NCBI GenBank assembly: GCA_903885595.1
Contig: CAISJJ010000311.1
Span: 1 to 64,000 of the forward strand
Direction of reading: 5' to 3'
Length of the DNA: 64,000 bases
Source: an uncultured Bacteroidales bacterium
Lineage (GTDB): Bacteria > Bacteroidota > Bacteroidia > Bacteroidales > FEN-979
The position numbers and the translations under genes were made by a program. Shown piece after piece: positions 20,117-30,920 of the stretch. Below the pieces are notes generated by a model, which was not told where the DNA came from, did not search any database, and worked only from the letters and a program-made list of their open reading frames with translations. Within the stretch, counting starts at the first letter, position 1; each line of letters opens with the position of its first letter.

Positions 20117-20749
20117 TTAAATCTTATCCTTCTTAAAATTAACCAGTATTTTGCCTGATGACCCCATCAGGTCGAAACTCCATTTAACGATCACCAGAGA
20201 ACAGATGATCCCACCAACTGAGTCGAGGGCTGGTAAATCGAACAGCATTCCTCCTGTCAGTGCAACAATGGCCGCAACACTGGTTAGTCCGTCGGCAAGT
20301 ACATGCAGGTATGCCGCCCTGATATTGTGATCGTGATGTTCATGATCATGATGAAGGTACCATGCGCTGACCATATTGACCAACAAGCCTATGCCTGCAA
20401 CAATCACTGCTTCAATATACATAATGGGCTTCGGATCCAGAAATCGGGCTACAGACTCCCATCCAACGAAGAAGGCGAAACCAAGCAGCACCAGTGCACT
20501 GGTGTAGCCTGAAAGCGCAAGGAAATTTTCGCGGTCGAACCTGAACCGGGTTGAATCGGCAAACCTGCGGGAAATGACATAGGCGAGCCAGGTAAGACCC
20601 AGGGCAAATACATGCGAACCCATATGCCAGCCGTCGGCCAGCAAGGCCATTGAGTTGGTATAATAGCCAAAGGTTATCTCCACCGCCATGGTGATGGCAG
20701 TCAGTACCACGATAATCCGTGTCCGTTTTTCGAAATGAGACGATTTCAA
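20117..20749 (-). CDS. Cation diffusion facilitator transporter (DmeF/CzcD-like)
   Basis: SMALLADGWHMGSHVFALGLTWLAY; HHDHEHHDHNIRAAYLHVLADGLTSV. Confidence 0.9.
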   Translation of the reverse strand: MKSSHFEKRTRIIVVLTAITMAVEITFGYYTNSMALLADGWHMGSHVFALGLTWLAYVISRRFADSTRFRFDRENFLALSGYTSALVLLGFAFFVGWESVARFLDPKPIMYIEAVIVAGIGLLVNMVSAWYLHHDHEHHDHNIRAAYLHVLADGLTSVAAIVALTGGMLFDLPALDSVGGIICSLVIVKWSFDLMGSSGKILVNFKKDKI

Positions 20750-20921
20750 TTCCGTTCCCGTTTATTGTATTTATGGACCAAAAGTAATGAATTTCCGTCG
20801 CACCCTTTAAAAGCTACCGCATCCCCATGAAATTTCCAAAGGTATTGGTTGCCGACAGGTTGGTTAATTCATAAAAAAACTTAATTTTATAGCCTAAACA
20901 TAACAACAAGATGTTCAGGCT

Positions 20922-23900
20922 ATGAATGAAATATCCTATCACTCGTTTTATCACCGACTTTTCGAACAGGCCAAATTCGGGTTTATTGTCAGCAATTTTG
21001 AGGGTCAAATCCTGGATGTTAACCCATTTTGCTGCAGTTTGCTTGAAATAGACCGTGAACAGATGCTGCGCCTGACCTTGTATGATTTTGTTCCGGACAA
21101 CCTCCTTCTTTGGGAGACGCCAGATAAACAATCGATCAAGAATGGTGAAACGATTGTCAGGGAACGCAGGATTTTGAAAAAATCAGGGGAATACATCCTG
21201 GTGGAAAGCCATATACAAATAATTGACGAGAACCAGGTCCTGATTCTGATCCATGACATCACCGCCCGGGATAAAGCATTGAAAATAAGTGAAGAACGAC
21301 TGCATACCCTGATTAATTCCTCCCCGGATATCATCTGTTTCAAGGATGCCGAAGGGAGATGGATGCAGGTAAATGAAAGCATCCTCGACCATTATGGACT
21401 GACGGGTGTTGATTATAAAGGTAAAACCGAGTTTGAACTTGCCGACTACACTGCACCCATGTTTCAGGATGCTTTCAGAAATTGTCAGGGAACAGACGAC
21501 CTTGCATGGGAACAAGGAAAAACCTCAAGGGTGGTCGAAAACATACCTGATGTTGGAGGAAGTATACATGTATTTGATGTGGTAAAAGTACCGCTGTATT
21601 ATCCTGACGGAACCAGGAAAGGGATTGTCGTTTTTGGCAGGGATATCACCGACATCAAAAAAGCAGAGAATGCTTTGCGCGACAGTGAAGAAAAATACCG
21701 GCAGATCGCCGAACAAACATCCGATGTTATATGGATGATGAATATCGGGATGCAATACACCTATGTGAGTCCTTCCATATTCAGGCAAAGAGGTTATACA
21801 CCCAAAGAATTCATGAGCCTGAGGCCCGAGGATATTTATCCACCCGAGTCGCTTGAAAAGGTTGTCGATATTTACAGGATGGGACAGAAAATGGCAAATG
21901 AAGAATCAGTCCCTCCCGGATTTTCTGTAACTGCCGAAATCCAGCATTATTGCAAAGATGGATCCATCCGCGATTCAGAAGTCCTGATTAGTCCGTTGTT
22001 TGATTCAGCGGGCAATCTTGCAGGAGGCCATGGAGTGTCGCGCGATATAACATTCAGAAAAAACACGGAAAAAACAAACAGGATTCTTGTTGATTTTCAA
22101 TCCCTGCTTCTGAAAATCGATTTGCTGAATGAAGTTCATGAGCTGGTTGTTCAAACGGTGCATGATCTTCTTGGCGAGGGGATCGTATTTTCTACCAACA
22201 TCGACCAGTATACGGGAATCGGAAAAATTTTTGCACATAAAGGCCTCGAAGTCCCAAGGAACAGACTTACTCAGGCCCTTGGTCTTGATCCCTTTGAGAT
22301 GGAATTCTATATGAAAGACATCACTGAAAATGAACTCAAATTATACCAAAGCAGGAAATTCGAGGAGTTTCCCGGCGGCTTATACGAGTTGGCCACACGC
22401 AGGTTCCCGAAAATCCTCACCCTTGGTGTTGAGAAGATGCTGAAAATCAAAAAGATTTACACCCTCGGATATATTTATCACGACCTTCATTTAGGTGGAT
22501 TTATTGTACTTTGCCAGAAAGATCTATCCGCATATGCAGGTACGATAGAAATGATCGTTAACCAGGCAGCCATTTCAATGAACAGGATTAAGGCGGAAAT
22601 CAGCCTGAAAGAGGCGGAGGAACGATTCAGACTTGCTTTTCAAACCAGCCCCGATGCGGTGAATATCAACGACCTTAAAACGGGCAGGTATATCGAAGTG
22701 AACGAGGGATTTTGCAGTATTACAGGCTACAGCAAGGAAGAGGTTATCGGAAAAAGTTCTCTTGAATTAAATATATGGGCTAATCCGGCCGAACGGGCCA
22801 AGATGATAGAAATATTAAAAAGGAACGGGAAGGTTGTTAATTTTGAAGCAGTTTTCCGTTTTAAAGATGGAACCTGCCACACAGGACTGATGTCGGCGGC
22901 TGTAATCAACCTGAATGGCATTCCGCATATTATTTCCATAAGCCACGATATCGAAGAACTAAAGCAGGCCGGACAGGCCATTCTGCATGCCAAAGAGGTA
23001 GCTGAAGAGGCTTCCCGTCTGAAAACTGCTTTTCTGAACAACATTTCCCACGAAGTCCGAACCCCGATGAATGCGATCCTTGGATTCACTGAACTGTTGC
23101 AATCAGACGAATTTGAACAGCATGAGAAGGAGCGATTTTTCAGCATCATTAGTTCAAATTCCAAACAGTTGCTTAGCATCATCGACGATGTGCTGGAGAT
23201 CTCCCGGATGGATAGCGGAAGAATACCTTATAATCCGACTGGGTTCTCCCTTCGTGAATTGATGGATGACATTCATATTTCAATGTCCGAGATGGTTACA
23301 AAAAGAGGCCTTGCGTTTTATTTTGATTTTAATCAACCGGCATGTCCTGATCTGATCGTTTCCGACCGGGAAAAAATAAGGCAGGTCATCACTGGATTTA
23401 TTGGCAATGCGATCAAATTCACACCCAACGGTACAATAAATTTTGGCTACAGAAGATTAGCAGAAGATATCGAATTCTATGTGCACGACACGGGTATTGG
23501 AATTCCCCTGGAAGAACAGGGAAAGATCTTCGACCGGTTTTACCAGGTGAACCATGAGCCCACCCAAGGCATTCGCGGTACCGGTTTGGGACTAAGTATT
23601 GCCAGCGGGTTAGCTGAAGTGATGAATGGATCGATCAGGCTGGAATCAACCCCGGGAGCGGGATCGATCTTCTTTCTGACCATTCCTTTCCGGGAACAAA
23701 AACCTTCAGTCCATTCCGTCGAAAATGAAAAGCCATTTTCAATGGACGTTCTGACAATCCTTGTTGCCGAAGATGAGGATAACAATTTTGAATTACTTGA
23801 GATCCTGCTCGCAAAAAGAATCAAGAAAATAATCCGCGCCACCAACGGGAAAGAGGTACTGGCCATCCTTGGGAAGCAAAAACCCGACCTGATCCTGATG

Positions 23901-24107
23901 GATCTTAAGATGCCTGTCATGGACGGATATGAAGCCACCAGGCAGGCTAAAACCTTATTCCCCGACCTGCGCATCATTGCCTTGACTGCCTACACCCAAC
24001 CTGAAGAGGAACGACGCGCCATGGAAGCAGGATGCGCTGCCTTTATAAGTAAGCCTATCCGAAACCAGGAATTGTTTGAAACCATCCGACGGAGTATTCG
24101 AAATTAA
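20922..24107 (+). CDS. Multi-PAS hybrid sensor histidine kinase/response regulator
   Basis: Repeated PAS domains; FLNNISHEVRTPMNAILGFTELL; C-terminal receiver LVAEDEDNN...LILMDLKMPVMDGYEATR. Confidence 0.93.
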   Translation: MNEISYHSFYHRLFEQAKFGFIVSNFEGQILDVNPFCCSLLEIDREQMLRLTLYDFVPDNLLLWETPDKQSIKNGETIVRERRILKKSGEYILVESHIQIIDENQVLILIHDITARDKALKISEERLHTLINSSPDIICFKDAEGRWMQVNESILDHYGLTGVDYKGKTEFELADYTAPMFQDAFRNCQGTDDLAWEQGKTSRVVENIPDVGGSIHVFDVVKVPLYYPDGTRKGIVVFGRDITDIKKAENALRDSEEKYRQIAEQTSDVIWMMNIGMQYTYVSPSIFRQRGYTPKEFMSLRPEDIYPPESLEKVVDIYRMGQKMANEESVPPGFSVTAEIQHYCKDGSIRDSEVLISPLFDSAGNLAGGHGVSRDITFRKNTEKTNRILVDFQSLLLKIDLLNEVHELVVQTVHDLLGEGIVFSTNIDQYTGIGKIFAHKGLEVPRNRLTQALGLDPFEMEFYMKDITENELKLYQSRKFEEFPGGLYELATRRFPKILTLGVEKMLKIKKIYTLGYIYHDLHLGGFIVLCQKDLSAYAGTIEMIVNQAAISMNRIKAEISLKEAEERFRLAFQTSPDAVNINDLKTGRYIEVNEGFCSITGYSKEEVIGKSSLELNIWANPAERAKMIEILKRNGKVVNFEAVFRFKDGTCHTGLMSAAVINLNGIPHIISISHDIEELKQAGQAILHAKEVAEEASRLKTAFLNNISHEVRTPMNAILGFTELLQSDEFEQHEKERFFSIISSNSKQLLSIIDDVLEISRMDSGRIPYNPTGFSLRELMDDIHISMSEMVTKRGLAFYFDFNQPACPDLIVSDREKIRQVITGFIGNAIKFTPNGTINFGYRRLAEDIEFYVHDTGIGIPLEEQGKIFDRFYQVNHEPTQGIRGTGLGLSIASGLAEVMNGSIRLESTPGAGSIFFLTIPFREQKPSVHSVENEKPFSMDVLTILVAEDEDNNFELLEILLAKRIKKIIRATNGKEVLAILGKQKPDLILMDLKMPVMDGYEATRQAKTLFPDLRIIALTAYTQPEEERRAMEAGCAAFISKPIRNQELFETIRRSIRN

Positions 24108-24258
24108 AAATTCCTACCACGCTGGCATGGTACGTGTTTGTCTTTTTATTCAAGTTGTATTGTGATCATTTGATGAATCTCATGAGCCCTGTCATCGGAG
24201 GTGATCGCACTGGCGGTGTTTGCGGCGGTTTTTGTGAATTCGGTAACTGCTGAGGTTG

Positions 24259-27200
24259 TCAGCAGCGGAACGATGTTGTCACTCCAAACTGTTTTAACTT
24301 CGTTAACAGCGCCTCCTTACTGATAGGTTTCGAAAGGTAGTCGTCGCAGCCCGCATCGAGTGCTCTCTTTTTATCACCGCTCAGGGCATAGGCTGTGATG
24401 GCAATAACGGGCAAATGGGGCAAGAGCGTTTTTATTACACTTGTTGCCTCGAAACCATTCATCACCGGCATTTTCAGGTCCATTAAAACCAGGGATATCA
24501 TTGGGTTTTTGCGACAGGCCTCAACCGCTTGTTTCCCATCTGTGGCAACCAAAAACGCCAGTCCTTCTCTCTCCAGAATCTGGGCAACCAGGAAGCTCTT
24601 CGACTCTTCATCCTCAACAATCAGTATGAGTGGCCCTTCTTCTTTATCTGACTTTGTTTCCTCGATGGATACATTTTCAACACTGGTCATCTCAACCGGC
24701 ACAGTAAAAAAGAATGTAGCGCCTTCTCCTTTTTCCGATTCAAGCCAGAGGCTGCCTCCAAGCAGTTCTACAATCCCCTTTGCAATAGAAAGGCCAAGCC
24801 CGCTTCCATCATGCGCCCGGAGGTTTGCAGAATCGACCTGTTCGAATCTTTCAAATACGAGAACCTGATCCTTTGGGGAAATACCCTCACCCGTGTCTTT
24901 AACGAAGAATTCGGGTTTATCATCCTTTACAGTAAACCCAATGGTCACAGCTCCCTGCTGCGTAAACTTTATCGCATTATCTACCAGGTGCCCCAATACC
25001 TTGTTCAACAATTCACGGTCTGAGATAAATTTAAACTGGCTTTTTGTGATTGGTGTCTGAAGCGTTAACATAAGGTTTTTAGCCCTACATGCTTTTGAGA
25101 ACCGCTCATAAATCTCCTTCAACATATCAACCGGATCAAAAGTCTTATTGTTTACTTCCATGTTTCCCGAGGCGACAAGTGAAATATCCATGTAGTCAGT
25201 AACCGTTTTCATCAGTCGATCCGAACTCCGTTGTAGAATCTCAAAATAGGCTTCGCGTTCATCAGAAGAAACATTTTCCCCCAGCATCAATTGGCCAAAT
25301 CCAAGGATCCCATTAAGCGGTGTGCGGATCTCATGCGAAATGTTATGCATGAAAGCCGTCTTCAGTTTGTCGCCCGATTCAGCTTTCTCCTTGGCAAGCA
25401 AATATTCTATGGTCCGCTCTTCAACACGCTGCTCAAGTTCCTTATTGATCAAATCAAGTTCCTGCTGCGATTTAATTAACTCATCCTTTTGTTTTTCTAT
25501 TTGCATAGTTCGTTCACGAACTTTTTCTTCAAGCTGGTTTCTTTCATGGATCAGTTTCCCTGTCCGCCATTTTATATAAAGACCAATAAGCAGGATGAGA
25601 ACAAGAATATAGGAACCATAGGCGGGATAACTCTTCCACCATGGAGGTTTTATAATAATTTTCAGACTTTTACCTGCATCATTCCACACCCCGTCGTTGT
25701 TGGAAGCTTTTACGGAAAAAATGTACTCCCCCGGTGGTAAATTCGAGAACGGAACGAACCTGCGGCTGCCAATCTCTATCCATTCATTCGAAATTCCCTC
25801 CATCTTGTATGCAAAACTGTTTTTTTCAGGATTGGTATACTCAAGAGCGGCAAATTCAAGGGTAAAGGAATAATCATTGTAGTTTAAAACGATCTCCTGC
25901 AACCCTTCCGGATCAAAACGCTCATTTAATCCTTTGCTGTTTGTCTTATCAAATGCCGAAAAAACAATCCGGGGCAGGAACCTGTTATCAAGCAACGAAT
26001 CAGGGTAAAATGAATTAAATCCATTCATGCCTCCAAAGAAAACCTCTCCATCCTTTCCCTTACAAACAGCGCGCATGTTGAATTCGAGACTCTGCAATCC
26101 CTCCTCCACCGTGTAGGTTCTAAAAGTGCCATCTGCACTGTCGAATCTCGAAAGACCACTTCCTGTTGTGAACCAGAGATTGTGATTGTTATCCTCCAGG
26201 ATATCAAAAATCTGGTCGTTGGAGAGGCCATTTTCTCGGAAAAAATAGTGAAAGGAAGAATCCTTTTTAACAAATTTATTAACACCTGAGCCTGTTCCGA
26301 TCCATATATTCCCGCTGTGATCCTCACACAACGAGATCACAAAATTATCGGACAACGAATTTGATGAACCTTGAACCTTTCTGTAATGGCCAATCTTTCC
26401 GGTAGCCGGATTATAAACATCAATCCCGTTCAGTGTGGCAATCCAAACCATTCCCTCGTGGTCTTCAAGAATGCAATATACCAGATTTGCGCTGATCCTG
26501 TGATCTTCTCCCGACTCCATATAAAACCGCTCAGTGGTACCATCCGACAAGTTAAGTTTATACAAACCGTTTTGTGTTGCAATCCAGTATAGTTTCCTTT
26601 CATCCTGGATAATCTTGTTGATTCGAAATCCCTGAAAATCAGGCAATTTTGGATTTTCGAAAAAGTCTTTTAACCGGACAAAAGAGTTATTCTCTTTTTT
26701 ATATATCAGGATACCATCGCGGGTACCAATCCAGATCCTTTTTTCGGAATCTTCAAAAATAATATGGACAAAGTCGTTGACCAGGTGATGATTTTTCGGA
26801 AGACTTGTTGAAAAATGTTCGATCTTTCCCGTCTTCCGGTCAAGGATGTTCAAACCCTGCCCCCAGTTGCCAACCCAGATGCATCCGTTATCATCCTTGA
26901 ATATTGAGGCGATCACATTACCAAGGAGGTCAACAGAGTAGGGAGAATCATTGTTCCGGTATAACCTGAATTTTTGCCTTTTAAGGTCCGTTTTGCTTAT
27001 CCCTTTAAGTGTCCCGATCCACAGGTTCTCCGATTGGTCGATTGTAAGCGCAAGGACAATATTGTGGCCTAACCCGCTTTTTTCACTGGAAAAGCGTTCA
27101 AAAATCGTCTTGTTACCCGAAGGATTAATCAATTTATTCAATCCTGCCCCCTCTGTCCCGATCCAGATATTTCCTTGTTCATCCTCCATTATTGCCCGGA

Positions 27201-28014
27201 TGAAATTATTGCTCAGCGAAAATTCATTTTTGGGATCATTGAAATATTTTGTGAATATCCCTGCCTTTTTTTGGTAAACATTGAGGCCATAAGCGGTCCC
27301 GATCCAGATATTTCCGGTCCGGTCTTCAAAAAGGGCTGTGATGCTATTATTGCTAAGGGTATTGGGTTTTTTTGGATCGTGAAGAAAATAGCTGAATTTC
27401 CCGCTCCCCGGGTCGAAACAGGTCAGGCCCCTGGTCGAACCGATCCAGAACAGGCCTGCATCATCCTCTATAAGCGGGATCGTATTGTCCTTAATCGCGC
27501 CATCGTATTCAATTCTGCTGGTATGGTATTCGTAATCTTTCTTTACTGGATCATAAATAACCAGTGCCGGCATCATGTTGATCACAATCTTGCCGCTTCG
27601 CGATACTATGGCATCATAGGCATAATGGTCAATGGCATTTTGGTTCCCGGTATCGAAGTGCAACCGGTTAAATGTTTTCGAGCTCCTTATAAATTCATTC
27701 AACCCGCCCTTGGTAACCACCCATAAATTTCCGCTGGCATCCTCATCAACCGAATAGATCCAGTTATTGGAAATAGAATTGGTGTCCAGCGGATTGAAAG
27801 TGAAGCTCTCAAAAGAATATCCATTGAATTTATTCAACCCATGTTGCGTTCCGACCCAGATATATCCCTTTGAATCCTGAAAGATGCAATTGACAACACT
27901 CTGCGACAACCCTTGTTCAATGGAATAGGTGGTAAAGTTATATTGCTGGGAAAATGAAAAACCAGTAAGAAAGAACAAAAATATAACAGTCAGCGTTTTT
28001 TTAATGCAAATCAT
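24259..28014 (-). CDS. Two-component-regulator-propeller hybrid histidine kinase with C-terminal receiver
   Basis: Repeated propeller blades (GNIWIGT), Y_Y_Y domain, HNISHEIRTPLNGILGFGQLM, receiver LVLMDLKMPVMNGFEA. Confidence 0.95.
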   Translation of the reverse strand: MICIKKTLTVIFLFFLTGFSFSQQYNFTTYSIEQGLSQSVVNCIFQDSKGYIWVGTQHGLNKFNGYSFESFTFNPLDTNSISNNWIYSVDEDASGNLWVVTKGGLNEFIRSSKTFNRLHFDTGNQNAIDHYAYDAIVSRSGKIVINMMPALVIYDPVKKDYEYHTSRIEYDGAIKDNTIPLIEDDAGLFWIGSTRGLTCFDPGSGKFSYFLHDPKKPNTLSNNSITALFEDRTGNIWIGTAYGLNVYQKKAGIFTKYFNDPKNEFSLSNNFIRAIMEDEQGNIWIGTEGAGLNKLINPSGNKTIFERFSSEKSGLGHNIVLALTIDQSENLWIGTLKGISKTDLKRQKFRLYRNNDSPYSVDLLGNVIASIFKDDNGCIWVGNWGQGLNILDRKTGKIEHFSTSLPKNHHLVNDFVHIIFEDSEKRIWIGTRDGILIYKKENNSFVRLKDFFENPKLPDFQGFRINKIIQDERKLYWIATQNGLYKLNLSDGTTERFYMESGEDHRISANLVYCILEDHEGMVWIATLNGIDVYNPATGKIGHYRKVQGSSNSLSDNFVISLCEDHSGNIWIGTGSGVNKFVKKDSSFHYFFRENGLSNDQIFDILEDNNHNLWFTTGSGLSRFDSADGTFRTYTVEEGLQSLEFNMRAVCKGKDGEVFFGGMNGFNSFYPDSLLDNRFLPRIVFSAFDKTNSKGLNERFDPEGLQEIVLNYNDYSFTLEFAALEYTNPEKNSFAYKMEGISNEWIEIGSRRFVPFSNLPPGEYIFSVKASNNDGVWNDAGKSLKIIIKPPWWKSYPAYGSYILVLILLIGLYIKWRTGKLIHERNQLEEKVRERTMQIEKQKDELIKSQQELDLINKELEQRVEERTIEYLLAKEKAESGDKLKTAFMHNISHEIRTPLNGILGFGQLMLGENVSSDEREAYFEILQRSSDRLMKTVTDYMDISLVASGNMEVNNKTFDPVDMLKEIYERFSKACRAKNLMLTLQTPITKSQFKFISDRELLNKVLGHLVDNAIKFTQQGAVTIGFTVKDDKPEFFVKDTGEGISPKDQVLVFERFEQVDSANLRAHDGSGLGLSIAKGIVELLGGSLWLESEKGEGATFFFTVPVEMTSVENVSIEETKSDKEEGPLILIVEDEESKSFLVAQILEREGLAFLVATDGKQAVEACRKNPMISLVLMDLKMPVMNGFEATSVIKTLLPHLPVIAITAYALSGDKKRALDAGCDDYLSKPISKEALLTKLKQFGVTTSFRC

Positions 28015-28163
28015 GCCCTAAAGTTAAAACTTATTACTGTGCCCGTACTGAAATCGAGATTAATTTTTCATACGTGAAACCTATCAATATGAATGCACCA
28101 TCGTCCCGGTAGATACAAAACAAACTGCTTTTTTACATTACGTTCATTTTATACCGGAGCTGA

Positions 28164-28547
28164 CTATGATTGATTCTTTTTCTTCAGAAAATGGCTGAAT
28201 ACAAAAAGTCCACCGGTGAGAACAAAGGGGAAGAGCAGCATTAACACTATTGACAGGGTCATCATCACCGAATGATTCATATTGTAATTGTGCATATAGA
28301 TCAATGGAGTAAACCCCAGTGCAAGGATCATGAACATCAGGCCTCCGATCAACTCCCATTTCCAGGCGATAACCAGGAAAAAAATCAGAACATAGGTGGG
28401 GATGAGATGTATAGCGAAGGCCTGAAGTTGTTGCCCGGTTGTCATCCTTGGATCGAACGAATCGAGGGCAAACATACTGACAAATAAAATGGCAAGAATA
28501 CAAATGATCCGTGGGGTCCAGTGTATAATTTTCAGGGATGTTTTCAT
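28164..28547 (-). CDS. Small hypothetical membrane protein
   Basis: 127 aa with four predicted hydrophobic segments. Confidence 0.7.
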   Translation of the reverse strand: MKTSLKIIHWTPRIICILAILFVSMFALDSFDPRMTTGQQLQAFAIHLIPTYVLIFFLVIAWKWELIGGLMFMILALGFTPLIYMHNYNMNHSVMMTLSIVLMLLFPFVLTGGLFVFSHFLKKKNQS

Positions 28548-28717
28548 CGGTAAATTTGTTGATTGATGGTCATATTAAAATTTGTAGTTGTCATGTGGGG
28601 TTTCATTTCAAAAAGCAAAATTATTCAAAAGAACCCCTTCCATAGAAGAAATTCCGTTGTAAAACAGTTGCAAATTAATTAGTATTCAGGTTTTCATAAA
28701 TGTTCAAAGTTAATACA

Positions 28718-29860
28718 TCACGCATTTCCGTCACTTCCCCGATAGTATCCAACCGTTAGTTCGAATGCTTCCTCTTTCGAATATTTCGGAACAAATCCAA
28801 AATCATTTGCCGCTTTTGCAGAGGTAAAGGTAAAGTTGTTGCAGGTATACAGCACGGCAAACCGGCTGAACTTGGGGTTGTATTTTTTCACAGGGCGGAT
28901 AAGTATAGCGAAAAATTCGGCTATTGCGCCCATGGCAAAAGCAATATCACGGGGGATCCATATATTTTTTGGCTTTATCCGGTAGCCTGCCCCCTCTACA
29001 ATGGCATCAAAAAACCTGAAAAAGTTGGAAGGTGGGCTGTCGGTTATGAAATAGGCATTGCCGGCAAGGGCTGTCTTGCCATTCATCAGGGCATGCAGCG
29101 CCTGCAGGTGGGCCCGGGCAATGTTTCCCACAAAAACATGTTGCGAAAGCGAGGTTCCATCGCCCAGGCGAACATAAAATCCGCCTTTGGCCATTTCGAT
29201 TAGCGACCCGATATGGAAGGGATCACCCGGTCCATAAACATCGGCCGGACGAAGAGCACAGGTCGAAAGGCAGATTGGTTGACCTGAAGATTGTTTGACG
29301 GATGGGTTAGAGGATAAATCTATGTTTGCACCCGAAGTTAACGGATTCATGTTGGATTCAAGCACAAGTTTTTCCGCCATTTTCTTGCTCCGGCAATACA
29401 TGTTTGGATGTTTGGCCGGATAGGGAATGGATTCATCAATATCAACCAGGGATTTACCTGCATAGATGGCATCAAGGGAACTGGTATAAATGAGATGTTT
29501 GACTCCATTTGTGAGGCATGCCTTTACCACATGCTCCGTACCGGTATAGTTCACTGCATAAACCTCCTCCTCAGGTCGGGTTCCCCAGTCAACAACCGCT
29601 GCTGAATGAATTACAACGTCGATCCCTTGACAAGCCATGAAAACTGCATTTTCATCCCGGATGTCGCCGATGACTTTCTCAATGCGGCCATCGGATGGGC
29701 CATCAAAGGTTTTCACATCAAAAATCCGCAGTAACGAAAAATCAACGAGGGAATCAGCCGAAAGGAGTTCATTTACAATAGCTCGTCCGAGAAAGCCTGC
29801 TCCTCCGGTAAGCAGGATGGAACATCGTGATGGGTTCTTATTCGAATCAGATATTTGCAT
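28718..29860 (-). CDS. NAD-dependent epimerase/3-beta-hydroxysteroid dehydrogenase family protein
   Basis: ILLTGGAGFLGRAIVNELL; YTSSLDAIYAG; YCRSKKMAEKLVL; LRPADVYGPGD. Confidence 0.9.
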   Translation of the reverse strand: MQISDSNKNPSRCSILLTGGAGFLGRAIVNELLSADSLVDFSLLRIFDVKTFDGPSDGRIEKVIGDIRDENAVFMACQGIDVVIHSAAVVDWGTRPEEEVYAVNYTGTEHVVKACLTNGVKHLIYTSSLDAIYAGKSLVDIDESIPYPAKHPNMYCRSKKMAEKLVLESNMNPLTSGANIDLSSNPSVKQSSGQPICLSTCALRPADVYGPGDPFHIGSLIEMAKGGFYVRLGDGTSLSQHVFVGNIARAHLQALHALMNGKTALAGNAYFITDSPPSNFFRFFDAIVEGAGYRIKPKNIWIPRDIAFAMGAIAEFFAILIRPVKKYNPKFSRFAVLYTCNNFTFTSAKAANDFGFVPKYSKEEAFELTVGYYRGSDGNA

Positions 29861-29962
29861 ATCGGTTTATCAGCAAGTGAGGTGCAAAAGTAAAAGGAAA
29901 GATCAATAATTTGCTTTGTTATTGAACCATTTTGCTTCAGGAAAATTTATACTTTTGATTCT

Positions 29963-30193
29963 ATGAACAAAGAAATCTACCTGGTTAGCGGAACAATTGT
30001 TGAGGAGCATTTTAAAACCCGGACCGACCTGCTCAATCCATTCAGGTTCTTTGGAAATCCGATGGTGATCATCCCCCGGATGATAGAAGTCTATAGGGAT
30101 ACCAACTCTTTCCTCGATTACAAAACAATCGAGTCCTGGCTGGTGAGAGAATATCATATCAGGGAGCATAATATCTTATTCAATAGATTTTGA
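29963..30193 (+). CDS. Hypothetical protein (76 aa)
   Basis: ORF in an otherwise empty gap with an upstream AT-rich region; no family recognised. Confidence 0.4.
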   Translation: MNKEIYLVSGTIVEEHFKTRTDLLNPFRFFGNPMVIIPRMIEVYRDTNSFLDYKTIESWLVREYHIREHNILFNRF

Positions 30194-30296
30194 TTTTTTT
30201 ATTCTTGAATTAAGTTTAATTTTATTCCTTTAAACTTTTTGATCAGCCTGAGTTTATCTGTCAGCTACCATTCTTCCATTAAAGTAATTTTTAAGT

Positions 30297-30920
30297 ATGA
30301 GTTTTTTTCCCAAGATTGTGCGGTTCTTTGAATTATTCAAGGAACAAAATGATATTCTGGTCGAAACATCACAGATCCTGACTGAACTGTTTGATGATTA
30401 CACCAATGTTTCACTGAAATGCAGCAAAATAGTCAAGAATGAATATGCCGGGAATGACATCTCGAAAGAGATCGCAAGGCAGCTTTCACTTACTTTCATT
30501 ACACCCATCGACCGCGAAGACATCCATGCAATCAATATGGCGCAGGAAAATCTGTTGAATGCAATGCGCGCCATCTCCGCACGGATTGGTCTCTATAATT
30601 TTGATCACGTAACCCCAGGTGCAAAAGAACTTGTTCGTAAGCTGAGGCTGATTAACACTTCCATTTCAATGATGCTTGTCGAACTCAGCAAACGGAAAGA
30701 GGTTGAGAAACATGCTGAAATTGTTAAGGAGTTGAAGATTGAAGCCGATATGCTCCTGCTGCTCTCTCTTGGCGAAAATTATGAAAGTCCGAATGAAAAC
30801 ACCCGTGACCTGCTTGAAATAATAAAATGGTCGCATATTTTCGACCGGATAGAAGAAGCACTTGCCAATGCTGAAGTATTAGCTAATACAATCGAAGGAA
30901 TAAGCCTGAAAAATGCCTGA
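30297..30920 (+). CDS. DUF47/PhoU-related phosphate transport accessory protein
   Basis: FFPKIVRFFELFKEQNDILVE; TFITPIDREDIHAINM; immediately upstream of Pit. Confidence 0.9.
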   Translation: MSFFPKIVRFFELFKEQNDILVETSQILTELFDDYTNVSLKCSKIVKNEYAGNDISKEIARQLSLTFITPIDREDIHAINMAQENLLNAMRAISARIGLYNFDHVTPGAKELVRKLRLINTSISMMLVELSKRKEVEKHAEIVKELKIEADMLLLLSLGENYESPNENTRDLLEIIKWSHIFDRIEEALANAEVLANTIEGISLKNA

